Assembly: GCF_014243445.1 (NCBI RefSeq)
Contig: NZ_JACLQD010000002.1
Location: 744,001-808,000 of the forward strand
DNA from: Paragemmobacter straminiformis
Lineage (GTDB): Bacteria > Pseudomonadota > Alphaproteobacteria > Rhodobacterales > Rhodobacteraceae
Length of the DNA: 64,000 nucleotides
Reading direction: 5' to 3'
The position numbers were made by a program, and so were the translations under genes. Below the pieces are notes generated by a model. The model was not told the DNA's origin. It searched no databases and saw nothing but the letters and a program-made list of their open reading frames with translations. Below are positions 26,179-33,545 of the stretch, one piece after another. Position 1 is the stretch's first letter. The number at the start of each line of letters is the position of its first letter.

Positions 26179-26971
26179 TCTTTACACCATCACGGACCTG
26201 CGCCTGTCGCTGGCGGATATGACGCGGAAGCCCTTGCTGGGGGCTGCGCCACGGCTCGAGATTCTGAAGGGGCTGGATTTCACCATTCCCAAGGGGGCGG
26301 TGGTCGGGATCGTCGGCGGCTCGGGATCGGGAAAATCGACGCTGGGGCGGGCGCTGGTGCGGCTTTTGGAGCCTTCGGGCGGCAGCATCCGGTTTGACGG
26401 GACCGATATCACCCATCTGCCCGAGGCCGAGTTGCGCCCGCTGCGGCGGCGGTTCCAGATGATCTTTCAGGATCCGATGAGCAGCCTGAACCCGCGCCAC
26501 CGCGTGGGGCGGATCATCGCGGAGCCGATGCGGCTTCACGGTTTTGACGGGGTCGATGCGCGGGTGGCGCGGGCGCTGGACCATGTGGGCCTGCCGCAGG
26601 GCTTTGCGGGGCGCTATCCGCACGAGCTTTCGGGCGGGCAGCGCCAGCGGGTCGGCATCGCGCGGGCCATCGCGCTCGCGCCGGATTTCATTCTGGCCGA
26701 CGAGATCGTGTCGGGGCTGGATGTCTCGTCACAGGCGCAGGTGCTGAACCTGCTTGAACAACTGGTGGCGGACCTCGGGCTTACGCTGGCGTTCATCAGC
26801 CATGATCTGAGCGTGATCCGCCGGCTGTGCCAGCGGACCATCGTTCTTTACCAGGGCGCGATCGTCGAGGACCGCGCGACGGCCGACCTGTTTTCGGACC
26901 CGAAAGCCGCCTATACGCGCGAGCTGCTGGAGGCGATCCCCCTGCCCGATCCCGATCAGGTCTGGGCCTGA
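26171..26971 (+). CDS. ABC importer ATPase, DppF type
   Basis: 266-residue ATP-binding subunit. Walker A GGSGSGKSTLGRA, Q-loop QMIFQDPMSSLNPRHRVG, signature LSGGQRQRVGIARA, Walker B FILADEIVSGLD, switch His in LAFISHDLSV. Walker B carries Ile where most have Pro (DEIVSGLD), seen also in some DppF/OppF proteins. Overlaps the previous ATPase gene by 8 bp and completes the importer. The 3' end overlaps the convergent thioesterase gene by 16 bp. Confidence 0.93.
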   Translation: MADLYTITDLRLSLADMTRKPLLGAAPRLEILKGLDFTIPKGAVVGIVGGSGSGKSTLGRALVRLLEPSGGSIRFDGTDITHLPEAELRPLRRRFQMIFQDPMSSLNPRHRVGRIIAEPMRLHGFDGVDARVARALDHVGLPQGFAGRYPHELSGGQRQRVGIARAIALAPDFILADEIVSGLDVSSQAQVLNLLEQLVADLGLTLAFISHDLSVIRRLCQRTIVLYQGAIVEDRATADLFSDPKAAYTRELLEAIPLPDPDQVWA

Positions 26972-27408
26972 ACGGGGACATGTTCGACCGAAGGTGACGG
27001 GGCGAGGAAACTTTCGAGTTTCGCGCGCACATCGTCGGGCCAAGGCATCGAGGTGTGCTTGTCGAGCCAGCTTGCGGCAAGCACCTGTTCGCCCGACCAG
27101 CGGTCCTCGGCACCGCAATGGACGGTGTGGCGGATGCGGACCGAGGATTTGCCGACCTTCAGCACGCTCAGCCGGAAGGTCAGGCGGTCGCCGAAGAACG
27201 AGGGTTTCGAGAAGTCGCAGGACAGGTGGACGGTGGGCGTGCCCCAACGCTCTTTCCAGATGATCTCGTGCCAGGGATAGCCGATATGGGTCCAGAACTC
27301 TTCGACCACGCCGTTCAGGATATTGAGGTAGGCGGGGTAGTAGGCGGTTCCCGAGATGTCGCAATCGCCGAAATTGAGCATGCGGTCGGTGGTGAAGCTG
27401 ACGGCCAT
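26956..27408 (-). CDS. Acyl-CoA thioesterase (hot-dog fold, 4HBT type)
   Basis: 150-residue thioesterase. N-terminal motif LNFGDCDISGTAYYPAYLNILNGVVEEFW is the 4-hydroxybenzoyl-CoA thioesterase pattern with the catalytic Asp in GDCD. The start at 27408 has GAGGAACC just upstream; the ten residues before it are not part of the gene. It lies downstream of, and in the same direction as, the kynureninase-like gene, with 81 bp between. Likely hydrolyses an aryl-CoA ester connected with the local catabolic pathway; exact substrate unknown. Confidence 0.86.
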   Translation of the reverse strand: MAVSFTTDRMLNFGDCDISGTAYYPAYLNILNGVVEEFWTHIGYPWHEIIWKERWGTPTVHLSCDFSKPSFFGDRLTFRLSVLKVGKSSVRIRHTVHCGAEDRWSGEQVLAASWLDKHTSMPWPDDVRAKLESFLAPSPSVEHVPVQAQT

Positions 27409-27489
27409 GATGGTTCCTCCCTTTGCGTTCAGCGACACGGAAAGGAGGCTTGCGTCAAGATGGGTTTTTCATGCCGCAAGCGGGGGCGG

Positions 27490-28608
27490 TCAGGGGCGCA
27501 GGTGGCGGCGCAGCGCATCGCAGAGGGTTTCGACCCCGTCATCGGTGGTGACGATTCCGGGCGAGAGGCGCAGCGTCTGGCCGCGCGAGTCGGCCGAAAT
27601 CCCCTCGTCCCGCAGGGCGGCGACGATTTGCGGCGCGGGCGGGTCGATGCGCAGCATGACCGAACCGCCGCGACGCGCTTCGGGGCGCGGGGTGACGAGG
27701 GTCAGCGACAGGTCGTCGGCGGCGGCGATGATGCGGGCGGTCTGGCGGCGGTTCTGCGCGGCGATGGCCTTGCGGTCGGCGCTGGCGTGCCAGTCGAGCG
27801 CGGGAAGCGAGGCGAGGGCCGCCATGCATCCCGGGGTGCCGTTGTCGAAACGGCGGATGTCGGGGGCATAGGCGAAACGGTCGAGGTCCCAGTTGAAGGG
27901 ATTGTCCTGACTGAACCAGCCACGCAATTCGGGTTGGCACAGCGCGATCAGCGGTTCGGCCACATGCAGCACCCCTGCCCCCGGTGTGCCGCACATCCAT
28001 TTCAGGCTGGTCGAGATGGTGAAATCGACGGCAGGGTCCGCCACGTCAAAGGGCAAAAGGCCGGCGGCCTGCGTGATATCGACCCCGATCAGGCTGCCCA
28101 TGCTGCGGCCATGCGCGACGAGGGCGGCAAGGTCGATGCGGTGCGAGGTGGTGGACGAGACCCAGGTCAGCAGCGCAAGGCCGACATCCGGCCCCCATGC
28201 GGCGGCGAAATCCTCGTCCTCGACATGGGCGGCGCCTTGGCGGAAGGGCACGGTATGGAGGGAAAATCCCATGCGTTCGGCAAGTCTGGTCAGCAGGAAG
28301 TGGTTCGAGGGGAAGCAATCGGCGCCGACCAGCACGCGTTTGCCGCGCAGCAGTCCGGGCGGAAGGGCGGTGACCAGCATGTGCAGGCTTTGCGTCACGC
28401 TTTCGGATGTGGTCAGCGTGCCTTGGGGGGCGTTGATGATGCCGCGCCAGCGGTCGATGAACCGCGCGCGCCCGCCCAAGAGATAGCCCCATTGCGCATC
28501 GTTCGCGGCGCCCCAGACCCCCGCGAATTCGGTCATGGCACGGGCGAGGTCTTCGGTCTTGCCGGGATACTGGCCGATGGAGTGATAGAGGAAATAGGCG
28601 TCTTGCAT
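27490..28608 (-). CDS. Kynureninase-like class V aminotransferase-fold PLP enzyme
   Basis: 372 residues. The PLP region matches kynureninase: VDITQAAGLLPFD (Asp that pairs with the cofactor nitrogen), then the Schiff-base Lys203 in TSLKWMCGTPGAG, then LRGWFSQDNPF and a late F(D)NGTP segment, corresponding to the GWFGH and GTQP regions of KynU. Kynureninase splits kynurenine into anthranilate and alanine. The protein is shorter than typical KynU (about 410-460), so another C-C lyase or lyase/epimerase of the class V family is possible. It is last in an operon with an amino-acid permease, a DUF1445 protein, an SRPBCC protein and an amino-acid binding protein. Anthranilate as product would feed the 2-aminobenzoyl-CoA-type locus at 5-13 kb. 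Confidence 0.76.
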   Translation of the reverse strand: MQDAYFLYHSIGQYPGKTEDLARAMTEFAGVWGAANDAQWGYLLGGRARFIDRWRGIINAPQGTLTTSESVTQSLHMLVTALPPGLLRGKRVLVGADCFPSNHFLLTRLAERMGFSLHTVPFRQGAAHVEDEDFAAAWGPDVGLALLTWVSSTTSHRIDLAALVAHGRSMGSLIGVDITQAAGLLPFDVADPAVDFTISTSLKWMCGTPGAGVLHVAEPLIALCQPELRGWFSQDNPFNWDLDRFAYAPDIRRFDNGTPGCMAALASLPALDWHASADRKAIAAQNRRQTARIIAAADDLSLTLVTPRPEARRGGSVMLRIDPPAPQIVAALRDEGISADSRGQTLRLSPGIVTTDDGVETLCDALRRHLRP

Positions 28609-28616
28609 GGGTCTTC

Positions 28617-29291
28617 CTAGCGGATATAGGCGCGCTGGAAGCGATGCTCCAGCCAACCGGTCAGCCGCACCAGCGGCCAGAGAAGGGCGACATAGATCAG
28701 TGCGGCACCGATCAGCGGGGTGGGGTTGGCGAAAAGCGCCTGCGCGTCGGTCGCCTGTTTGAGAAGGTCGGACATGGCGACGACCGAGGCGAGCGATGTG
28801 TCCTTGATGATGCTGACGCAATTCGAGGCATGCGGCGGGATCACGATGCGCATGGCCTGCGGGTAGACCACCTTGCGCATGGTCAACCAGAAGCCGAGAC
28901 CAAGGGCGGCGGACGCCTCGAACTGGCCTTTGGGCACCGACTGGATGCCCGCGCGGAACACTTCGGCGGCATAGGCGGCAAAGACCATCGACAGGGCAAC
29001 GGCGGCAGCGGCAAAGGAGGAAAGCACGATGCCCGCGAAGGGCAGCGCGTAGTAGATCAGGATCAGCACCACCAGCACCGGCATGGCGCGCATGAGGTCG
29101 GTGTATCCGATGGCGAGCAGTTGCAGCGGGCGGATCGCGTAAAGGCGCACCATCGCGAGGCCAAGGCCGAGCAGCGTGCCCAGCACGATGGCGGTGATGC
29201 CGAGCAGGATGGTGTTGGCAAGCCCCCGCAGCAGGATCGGGATCGAGCGCCAGAGGATGTCGGGATTGAAGAAGATGTCGACGACGCTCAT
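28617..29291 (-). CDS. Amino-acid ABC transporter permease (HisM/GlnP family)
   Basis: 224-residue permease of the polar amino-acid (PAAT) family: RGLANTILLGITAIVLGTLLGLGLAM at the N-terminus, and the EAA loop ASAALGLGFWLTMRKVVYPQAMRIVIPP. Its ATG overlaps the DUF1445 stop codon and the kynureninase-like gene follows after 8 bp, so it is in one operon with both. A single permease implies a homodimer. No matching ATPase gene exists in the operon or elsewhere nearby, so the ATPase must be shared or lie outside the window. Confidence 0.92.
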   Translation of the reverse strand: MSVVDIFFNPDILWRSIPILLRGLANTILLGITAIVLGTLLGLGLAMVRLYAIRPLQLLAIGYTDLMRAMPVLVVLILIYYALPFAGIVLSSFAAAAVALSMVFAAYAAEVFRAGIQSVPKGQFEASAALGLGFWLTMRKVVYPQAMRIVIPPHASNCVSIIKDTSLASVVAMSDLLKQATDAQALFANPTPLIGAALIYVALLWPLVRLTGWLEHRFQRAYIR

Positions 29292-30049
29292 GTCAGGCCT
29301 TTCAGACGATGATCGGTGATCAGCATGTGACCGGGGGCGTGGGTGATGGCAAAGGGCAATCGGGCCGAGGCGATGGCGCGCTCCATCGTCACGCCACAGG
29401 CCCAGAAAACCGGAACCTCGCCGGGCAGAAGATCGGTCAGGCCGATTCCGTCGATGGGGCGCGTGAGGTCGACGCCGATGGCGGCGGGATCGCCCGCATG
29501 GACGGGGGCGCCGTGGGTTTCGGGATGGGCCTTGGTGATGACGGTGGCGAGTGCGACCTGATCGGCGGGAATGGCGCGCATCGAGACGACGAGCCTGCCA
29601 CCGAAGCCGCCTGCCGCGTGGTTGGGAATGGCGGTGTCGAAGGCCGAACAACTGCGCCCCGCCCCGTGGCAGCGCAACGAGACGCCTGCTGCGACCAGCG
29701 CCGCCTCGAAGCTGAGCGAGCAGCCGATGGCAAAGGCCGTCATGTCGGGGGTCCAGTGGTCGGCCACATCCTGCACGCGGGCGACGGCCTGGCCGTTGCG
29801 GAACAGGCGGTAGAGCGGCAGGTCGTGGCGCAGGTCGAAATCTCCAAGCGCGGGCAGGCCCCATTCGCCCGCCGTCCCCCGTGCGAGCATCGGGCAGGCT
29901 GCCGGATTGGCGCGCAGGAAGGCTTCGAAATCATCGGCCCATGCGGCGGGGATGATGGCGATGTTTGCCTGCATGTAGCCCGGGCAAAGTGCTGCGGTCT
30001 GGCGCACTTCGCCCGCGCGGAAACGGGCGCGCCATGCGGCGGGGGTCAT
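29288..30049 (-). CDS. DUF1445 family protein (putative hydro-lyase / D-glutamate cyclase-like)
   Basis: 253 residues, the usual size of the family. Conserved features: LCPGYMQANIAIIP near the N-terminus, DHWTPDMTAFAIGCSLSFEAALVAAG in the middle, and PVFWACGVTMERAIASARLPFAITHAPGHMLITD at the C-terminus. Proteins of this family are annotated as hydro-lyases by similarity and are related to D-glutamate cyclase; reactions are known for few. Start and stop codons overlap those of both neighbours. Its position between an amino-acid importer and a PLP lyase suggests it acts on the imported amino acid or its product. Confidence 0.85.
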   Translation of the reverse strand: MTPAAWRARFRAGEVRQTAALCPGYMQANIAIIPAAWADDFEAFLRANPAACPMLARGTAGEWGLPALGDFDLRHDLPLYRLFRNGQAVARVQDVADHWTPDMTAFAIGCSLSFEAALVAAGVSLRCHGAGRSCSAFDTAIPNHAAGGFGGRLVVSMRAIPADQVALATVITKAHPETHGAPVHAGDPAAIGVDLTRPIDGIGLTDLLPGEVPVFWACGVTMERAIASARLPFAITHAPGHMLITDHRLKGLT

Positions 30050-30480
30050 GGCGCGGCCTTCCAGCCCTGTTCGATCTGGGATTTGAACAAGAGCACCTCG
30101 AGTTCGTGGGTCTTGCAGGTGCGCTGCCAGCGCGCATCGTCCATCCAGCCCGCGCGCCATGTGGTCATGGCGACGAGGCAGGCGGTTTCGGGCAGGCCCC
30201 AGTCGGGGCCGGAGGCCACGCGGATGCTGACGCGCGGCACGCGCGCGCCTGCGGGGCCAAGATAGAAGTCGATCAGGCCAAGGCGGCGGTCGGGGCGGAT
30301 TTCGACCTCGGCCCCCGAGCCGTCGAACAGCGAGGTGCCGCGCCAGAGGCCGGGTTCGCCCGTCGGGCGCAGGTCCATCGAGCCGAGCGCCCAGCGGCCA
30401 AGGCGGTGACCGTCGCTCAGGCAATCGAAGGCGTGGTCGAAGGGTACGTCGAGGCGCACCGAGGCGAGATGGGCGAACAT
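30046..30480 (-). CDS. SRPBCC-fold protein of unknown function
   Basis: 144 residues beginning MFAHLASVRLDVPFDHAFDCLSDGHRLGRWALG, an SRPBCC (START-like) N-terminal pattern, with a hydrophobic ligand cavity expected. There is no rigorous functional assignment. The start at 30480 gives this fold a clean beginning; no strong ribosome-binding site is seen. It follows the amino-acid binding-protein gene and overlaps DUF1445 by ATGA, so it is part of the same operon. Confidence 0.7.
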   Translation of the reverse strand: MFAHLASVRLDVPFDHAFDCLSDGHRLGRWALGSMDLRPTGEPGLWRGTSLFDGSGAEVEIRPDRRLGLIDFYLGPAGARVPRVSIRVASGPDWGLPETACLVAMTTWRAGWMDDARWQRTCKTHELEVLLFKSQIEQGWKAAP

Positions 30481-30507
30481 CGGGGAGACCTGAGGTAAGG
30501 GATGGGC

Positions 30508-30526
30508 GGGGGGCGATGCGCCCCCC
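30508..30526 (-). terminator. Hairpin after the amino-acid binding-protein gene
   Basis: Perfect 8-bp stem GGGGGGCG / CGCCCCCC with loop ATG, 11 bp beyond the stop codon of the binding-protein gene on the minus strand. As with 23358-23380 it lies between a binding-protein gene and the rest of its operon, and probably lowers expression of the downstream genes. Confidence 0.6.
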
Positions 30527-30537
30527 TGCCCCAAGGG

Positions 30538-31350
30538 TCAGTCGGCCGAGGTGGGAACCGGCATCGGGGTGACGGTGAAGCTGTCGGCCGCGGGGGCGAC
30601 GCCAAGCCATTTCTCGTAGATCGCGGCCATCGTGCCATCGGTCTTCATGTCGGAAATGATCTGGTTGACCGCTTCCAGCTTGTCCGAGCCCTTGGGCATC
30701 ATGATCGCGAATTTCTCGCCCGTCTTGATTTCGGTCGCCACGGCGAGGCCCTGCATCTGGGCAAAGGCGTAGCGCAGGCCGACCACATCGTTGACGGCGG
30801 CGTCGATGCGGCCATTGGCAAGGTCGGTCAGCATGTTGGCGGTGGTGTCGTAGCTTTTGTATTCGGCATAGCCGAGTTCGGCTTCACGCTCTTTCAGCCA
30901 GCTTTCGGGGAAGGAGGTGGCGATGGAGCCGACGATCTTGCCCTTGAGCCCCTCGGCCGAGGTGATGTCGGACCCTTCCTTGACGCCGATGCCAAGCGCG
31001 CCCTCGACGTAGGGCTGGGTGAAGGACTGGCTTTCGAGGCGTTCGTTGGTGATGGTGAGCGACGAGATGACCATATCGACACGGGACGAGGCCGAGGCGA
31101 CGAAAAGCGCCTTGAAATCCATGCCGTTGATTTCGGCCGTGGTGCCCATGCGCTTGGCGATTTCGTTGACGATGTCGACTTCGAACCCTTCGAAGGCGCC
31201 GCTTTCGGTCTTGTTCTCCCACGGGGGGTTGGCGGGATAGGAGCCGACCTTGAGCGCGTCCTGCGCGAAGGCGGTGGTGGCGGCGGTCATGCCGAAGCCG
31301 AGGGCGAAGATGGCGGCAAGGCCGAAGGTGCGGCGTGTCGTGTTGGTCAT
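30538..31350 (-). CDS. Amino-acid ABC transporter substrate-binding protein
   Basis: 270-residue periplasmic binding protein (SBP_bac_3). Signal peptide MTNTTRRTFGLAAIFALGFGMTAATTAFAQ, with AFA-QD as cleavage site. Mature region: LKVGSYPANPPWENKTESGAFEGFEVDIVNEIAKRMG, the typical start of polar amino-acid binders, and DVVGLRYAFA plus MPKGSDKLEAVNQII later. The start at 31350 has AGGAGG upstream. First gene of the leftward operon, facing the GntR regulator. Ligand probably an amino acid or related cation/aromatic compound; the neighbouring kynureninase-like enzyme makes kynurenine or a similar amino acid a candidate. Confidence 0.92.
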   Translation of the reverse strand: MTNTTRRTFGLAAIFALGFGMTAATTAFAQDALKVGSYPANPPWENKTESGAFEGFEVDIVNEIAKRMGTTAEINGMDFKALFVASASSRVDMVISSLTITNERLESQSFTQPYVEGALGIGVKEGSDITSAEGLKGKIVGSIATSFPESWLKEREAELGYAEYKSYDTTANMLTDLANGRIDAAVNDVVGLRYAFAQMQGLAVATEIKTGEKFAIMMPKGSDKLEAVNQIISDMKTDGTMAAIYEKWLGVAPAADSFTVTPMPVPTSAD

Positions 31351-31436
31351 GGCGTTCCTCCTGTTGGCGCCGGCCCTTGGGCCGCGATGGATTCGCGCCG
31401 GACCGATCTGGGGAAAGCGTCGCAGATTCCGTATCC

Positions 31437-31464
31437 ATTTCAAGCGATGTTTTGGGCTTGAAAT
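31437..31464. promoter_or_regulatory. Inverted repeat ATTTCAAGC-N10-GCTTGAAAT between divergent genes
   Basis: Perfect 9-bp arms (31437-31445 and 31456-31464) lie in the 198-bp gap between the amino-acid binding-protein operon and the gntR gene. It may bind the adjacent GntR protein. The half-sites ATTTCAAG and CTTGAAAT are the same as those at 11521-11551 in front of the aminobenzoyl-CoA-type operon, so the MarR protein of that operon is the other candidate. Confidence 0.65.
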
Positions 31465-31548
31465 AGTTTAATTCCGCCAAGAACGAGCAAAAACTTGCCA
31501 GACTGCGGAAAGATCGGCAGAAACGGGGCAGGAAACTGTATCCAGATC

Positions 31549-32187
31549 ATGTCCCGACAAAGCCACCGCGACCGAATTTATGACCTGCTGCTGACCCGCA
31601 TCCAGAATGGCGAGGTGGGCTGGCAGGACCGTCTGGTGGACGTGAACCTCGGGATGGAACTGGGGGTGTCGCGCATGCCGGTGCGGGATGCGCTGCTGCA
31701 ACTGGCGGCGGAGGGCTATCTGGTGGCCACAACGCGCGGCTTCACCCTGCCCAGCCTGACCCCCGCCGAGGTGCTTGAGGTGTTCGAACTGCGCCGCCTG
31801 CTCGAGCCGCGCGCGGCGGCGATGGCGGCGCAGGCGATGACGCCGGAACGGCTGGACGCGCTGGCGCAGGCGGTCGAACAGGCGCAGGGCACCTTGGGCA
31901 GCGGGGATATTCCGCTGTTCTTCCGCGCCTCGGAGCGGTTTCGCAGCGGCTGGCTGTCGATGGTGCCGAACCGTGCGCTGCTCGATACGATCCGCCGCTA
32001 CATGGCGCAGGTGCAGACCGTGCGGCTGACAACGATGCGCGACCCCGTCTCGCATGCCGTGGTGATCGCGGGGCAGCGCGAACTGCTCGCGGCTTTTGCC
32101 GCGCGGGATGTGGTGGGCGCGTCGGACCGGATGCTGCGCTTTGTCGTCGAGGGAGAGCAGGCCTTTCGCCGCTTGGCCGCGATCTAG
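31549..32187 (+). CDS. GntR-family transcriptional regulator (FCD-type)
   Basis: 212-residue regulator. N-terminal winged helix (RIYDLLLTRIQNGEVGWQDRLVDVNLGMELGVSRMPVRDALLQLAAEGYL) followed by an all-helical ligand-binding domain of the FadR/FCD kind (about 75-205). Divergent from the amino-acid importer operon, so it very likely controls it, with the imported compound or a product as effector. The ATG at 31549 places the DNA-binding domain at the usual position. Its TAG stop shares the four bases CTAG with the stop of the convergent glycerate kinase gene. Confidence 0.89.
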   Translation: MSRQSHRDRIYDLLLTRIQNGEVGWQDRLVDVNLGMELGVSRMPVRDALLQLAAEGYLVATTRGFTLPSLTPAEVLEVFELRRLLEPRAAAMAAQAMTPERLDALAQAVEQAQGTLGSGDIPLFFRASERFRSGWLSMVPNRALLDTIRRYMAQVQTVRLTTMRDPVSHAVVIAGQRELLAAFAARDVVGASDRMLRFVVEGEQAFRRLAAI

Positions 32188-33437
32188 CCGATCAGGATCG
32201 CGCGGAAGTCGTTGACGTTGGTCAGCGTGGGTCCGGTGACGACCTGCGCGCCGAGGGCGGCGAAGAAACTGTGCGCGTCGTTGCGGGCAAGGAATGCGGC
32301 CGCGTCGAGGCCGAGAGCCGTGGCACGGCGCAGCGTTTCGGGGGTGACGATGGCGCCTGCCACTTCGGCCGCGCCATCGACGCCATCGGTATCGCAGGCG
32401 ATGGCATGGATGCCCGCCGCGCCGTTCAGGGCAAGGGCGAGCGCAAGGCAGAATTCGGCGTTGGGCCCGCCGATTCCGTCGCCTCGTCTTGTGACGGTCA
32501 GCTCTCCGCCCGACAGAAGCAGCAGCGGCGGGTCGGCGGCGTTGCGGCTGGCTTGCAGGGCCAGCGCCTCGGCGGCCATGCGGGTGGCGGTGTCGCGGGC
32601 CTCGCCCTCGATCGCGTCGCCGAGGATGCGGACCTCGCAGCCCCGTTCGCGGGCAAGCTGCGCCGCGGCGTGCAATGATTGGGCGGGCGCGGCGTAGATG
32701 ACATTTTCCACCCGTGACAGGCGCGGGTCAAAGGGGGCGACAACGCCCGAGGGACGCGAGAGCGCCTGCGTGACCGATGCGGGAACGGCGATGTTCCAGC
32801 GCGCGAGGATGGCCAAGGCATCGGCGGGGGTCGATGCGTCACCCACGGTGGGGCCAGAGCCGATGAAGGCAGGATCGTCGCCGGGGACGTCCGAGATCAT
32901 CAGGGTAAGCATGCGGGCGGGAAAGGCGGCGGCGGCAAGTTGGCCGCCCTTGACGCGCGAGAGGTGCTTGCGGACCGTGTTCATCTTGTCGATGGGCGCG
33001 CCCGACGCAAGAAGTGCCGCGTTAACCGCCTGTTTCTCGGCCAGCGTCACGCCTTTGGCGGGGGCGACAAGCAGGGCCGAGGCCCCGCCCGAGACGAGGC
33101 AGAGGACGAAATCCCCTGCGCCGAGCGAGCCTGCGAGGGCCAGCATCCGATCGGTCGCGGCAAGACCTGCGGCATCGGGGACGGGATGGGCGGCTTCGAC
33201 GATGCGCACGCCCTTGCAGGGGCGGGCATAGCCGTAACGGGTGATGACGAGGCCGTCGCAGGGGCCCCAGACGGATTCGACCGCTTCGGCCATGCGGGCG
33301 CTGGCCTTGCCCGCGCCGATCACCACAACGCGGCCCTGCGGCTTTGCGGGCAGCACGCGGGCCAGCGATTGCATCGGATCGGCCACCTGAACCGCGCGGT
33401 CGAAGAGAGAGCGGAGAAAGGCGGCGGGGTCGGTCAT
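32184..33437 (-). CDS. Glycerate 2-kinase (MOFRL/GckA type, formerly hydroxypyruvate reductase TtuD)
   Basis: 417 residues. N-terminal DUF4147 domain (VVVIGAGKASARMAEAVE, LVSGGASALL, KMNTVRKHLSRVKGGQLA) and C-terminal MOFRL domain (IACDTDGVDGAAEVAGAIV, NDAHSFFAALGAQVVTGPTLTNVND). These enzymes phosphorylate D-glycerate to 2-phosphoglycerate and belong to glyoxylate/tartrate/serine metabolism; older records call them hydroxypyruvate reductase. Monocistronic in appearance. The start at 33437 fits the family start (MTDPAAFLRSLFDRAV). Malate synthase G nearby (36805) also serves glyoxylate use, but the two are not in one operon. Confidence 0.9.
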   Translation of the reverse strand: MTDPAAFLRSLFDRAVQVADPMQSLARVLPAKPQGRVVVIGAGKASARMAEAVESVWGPCDGLVITRYGYARPCKGVRIVEAAHPVPDAAGLAATDRMLALAGSLGAGDFVLCLVSGGASALLVAPAKGVTLAEKQAVNAALLASGAPIDKMNTVRKHLSRVKGGQLAAAAFPARMLTLMISDVPGDDPAFIGSGPTVGDASTPADALAILARWNIAVPASVTQALSRPSGVVAPFDPRLSRVENVIYAAPAQSLHAAAQLARERGCEVRILGDAIEGEARDTATRMAAEALALQASRNAADPPLLLLSGGELTVTRRGDGIGGPNAEFCLALALALNGAAGIHAIACDTDGVDGAAEVAGAIVTPETLRRATALGLDAAAFLARNDAHSFFAALGAQVVTGPTLTNVNDFRAILIG

Positions 33438-33545
33438 GGCAATGTCCTGAATGGCTGGGGCCAAGGACGCATGGAAGCGGGGAGTTTGGCAAGGGACAGC
33501 CAAAGGGGCTTTACGAATCTGCCGCCGCCGCTAGATAAATGTTCC

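Noticed and set aside
26956-26971. Frameshift or misassembly because thioesterase and ATPase genes overlap at their 3' ends
   Set aside because: Both proteins end normally for their families. Convergent overlaps of 14-16 bp also occur at 39956-39971 and 54868-54881.
5144-32187. Known auxin degradation cluster (iac or iad type)
   Set aside because: No Rieske dioxygenase, flavin reductase pair or IacA-type monooxygenase is present. Only the presence of MarR genes and an aryl theme agrees.
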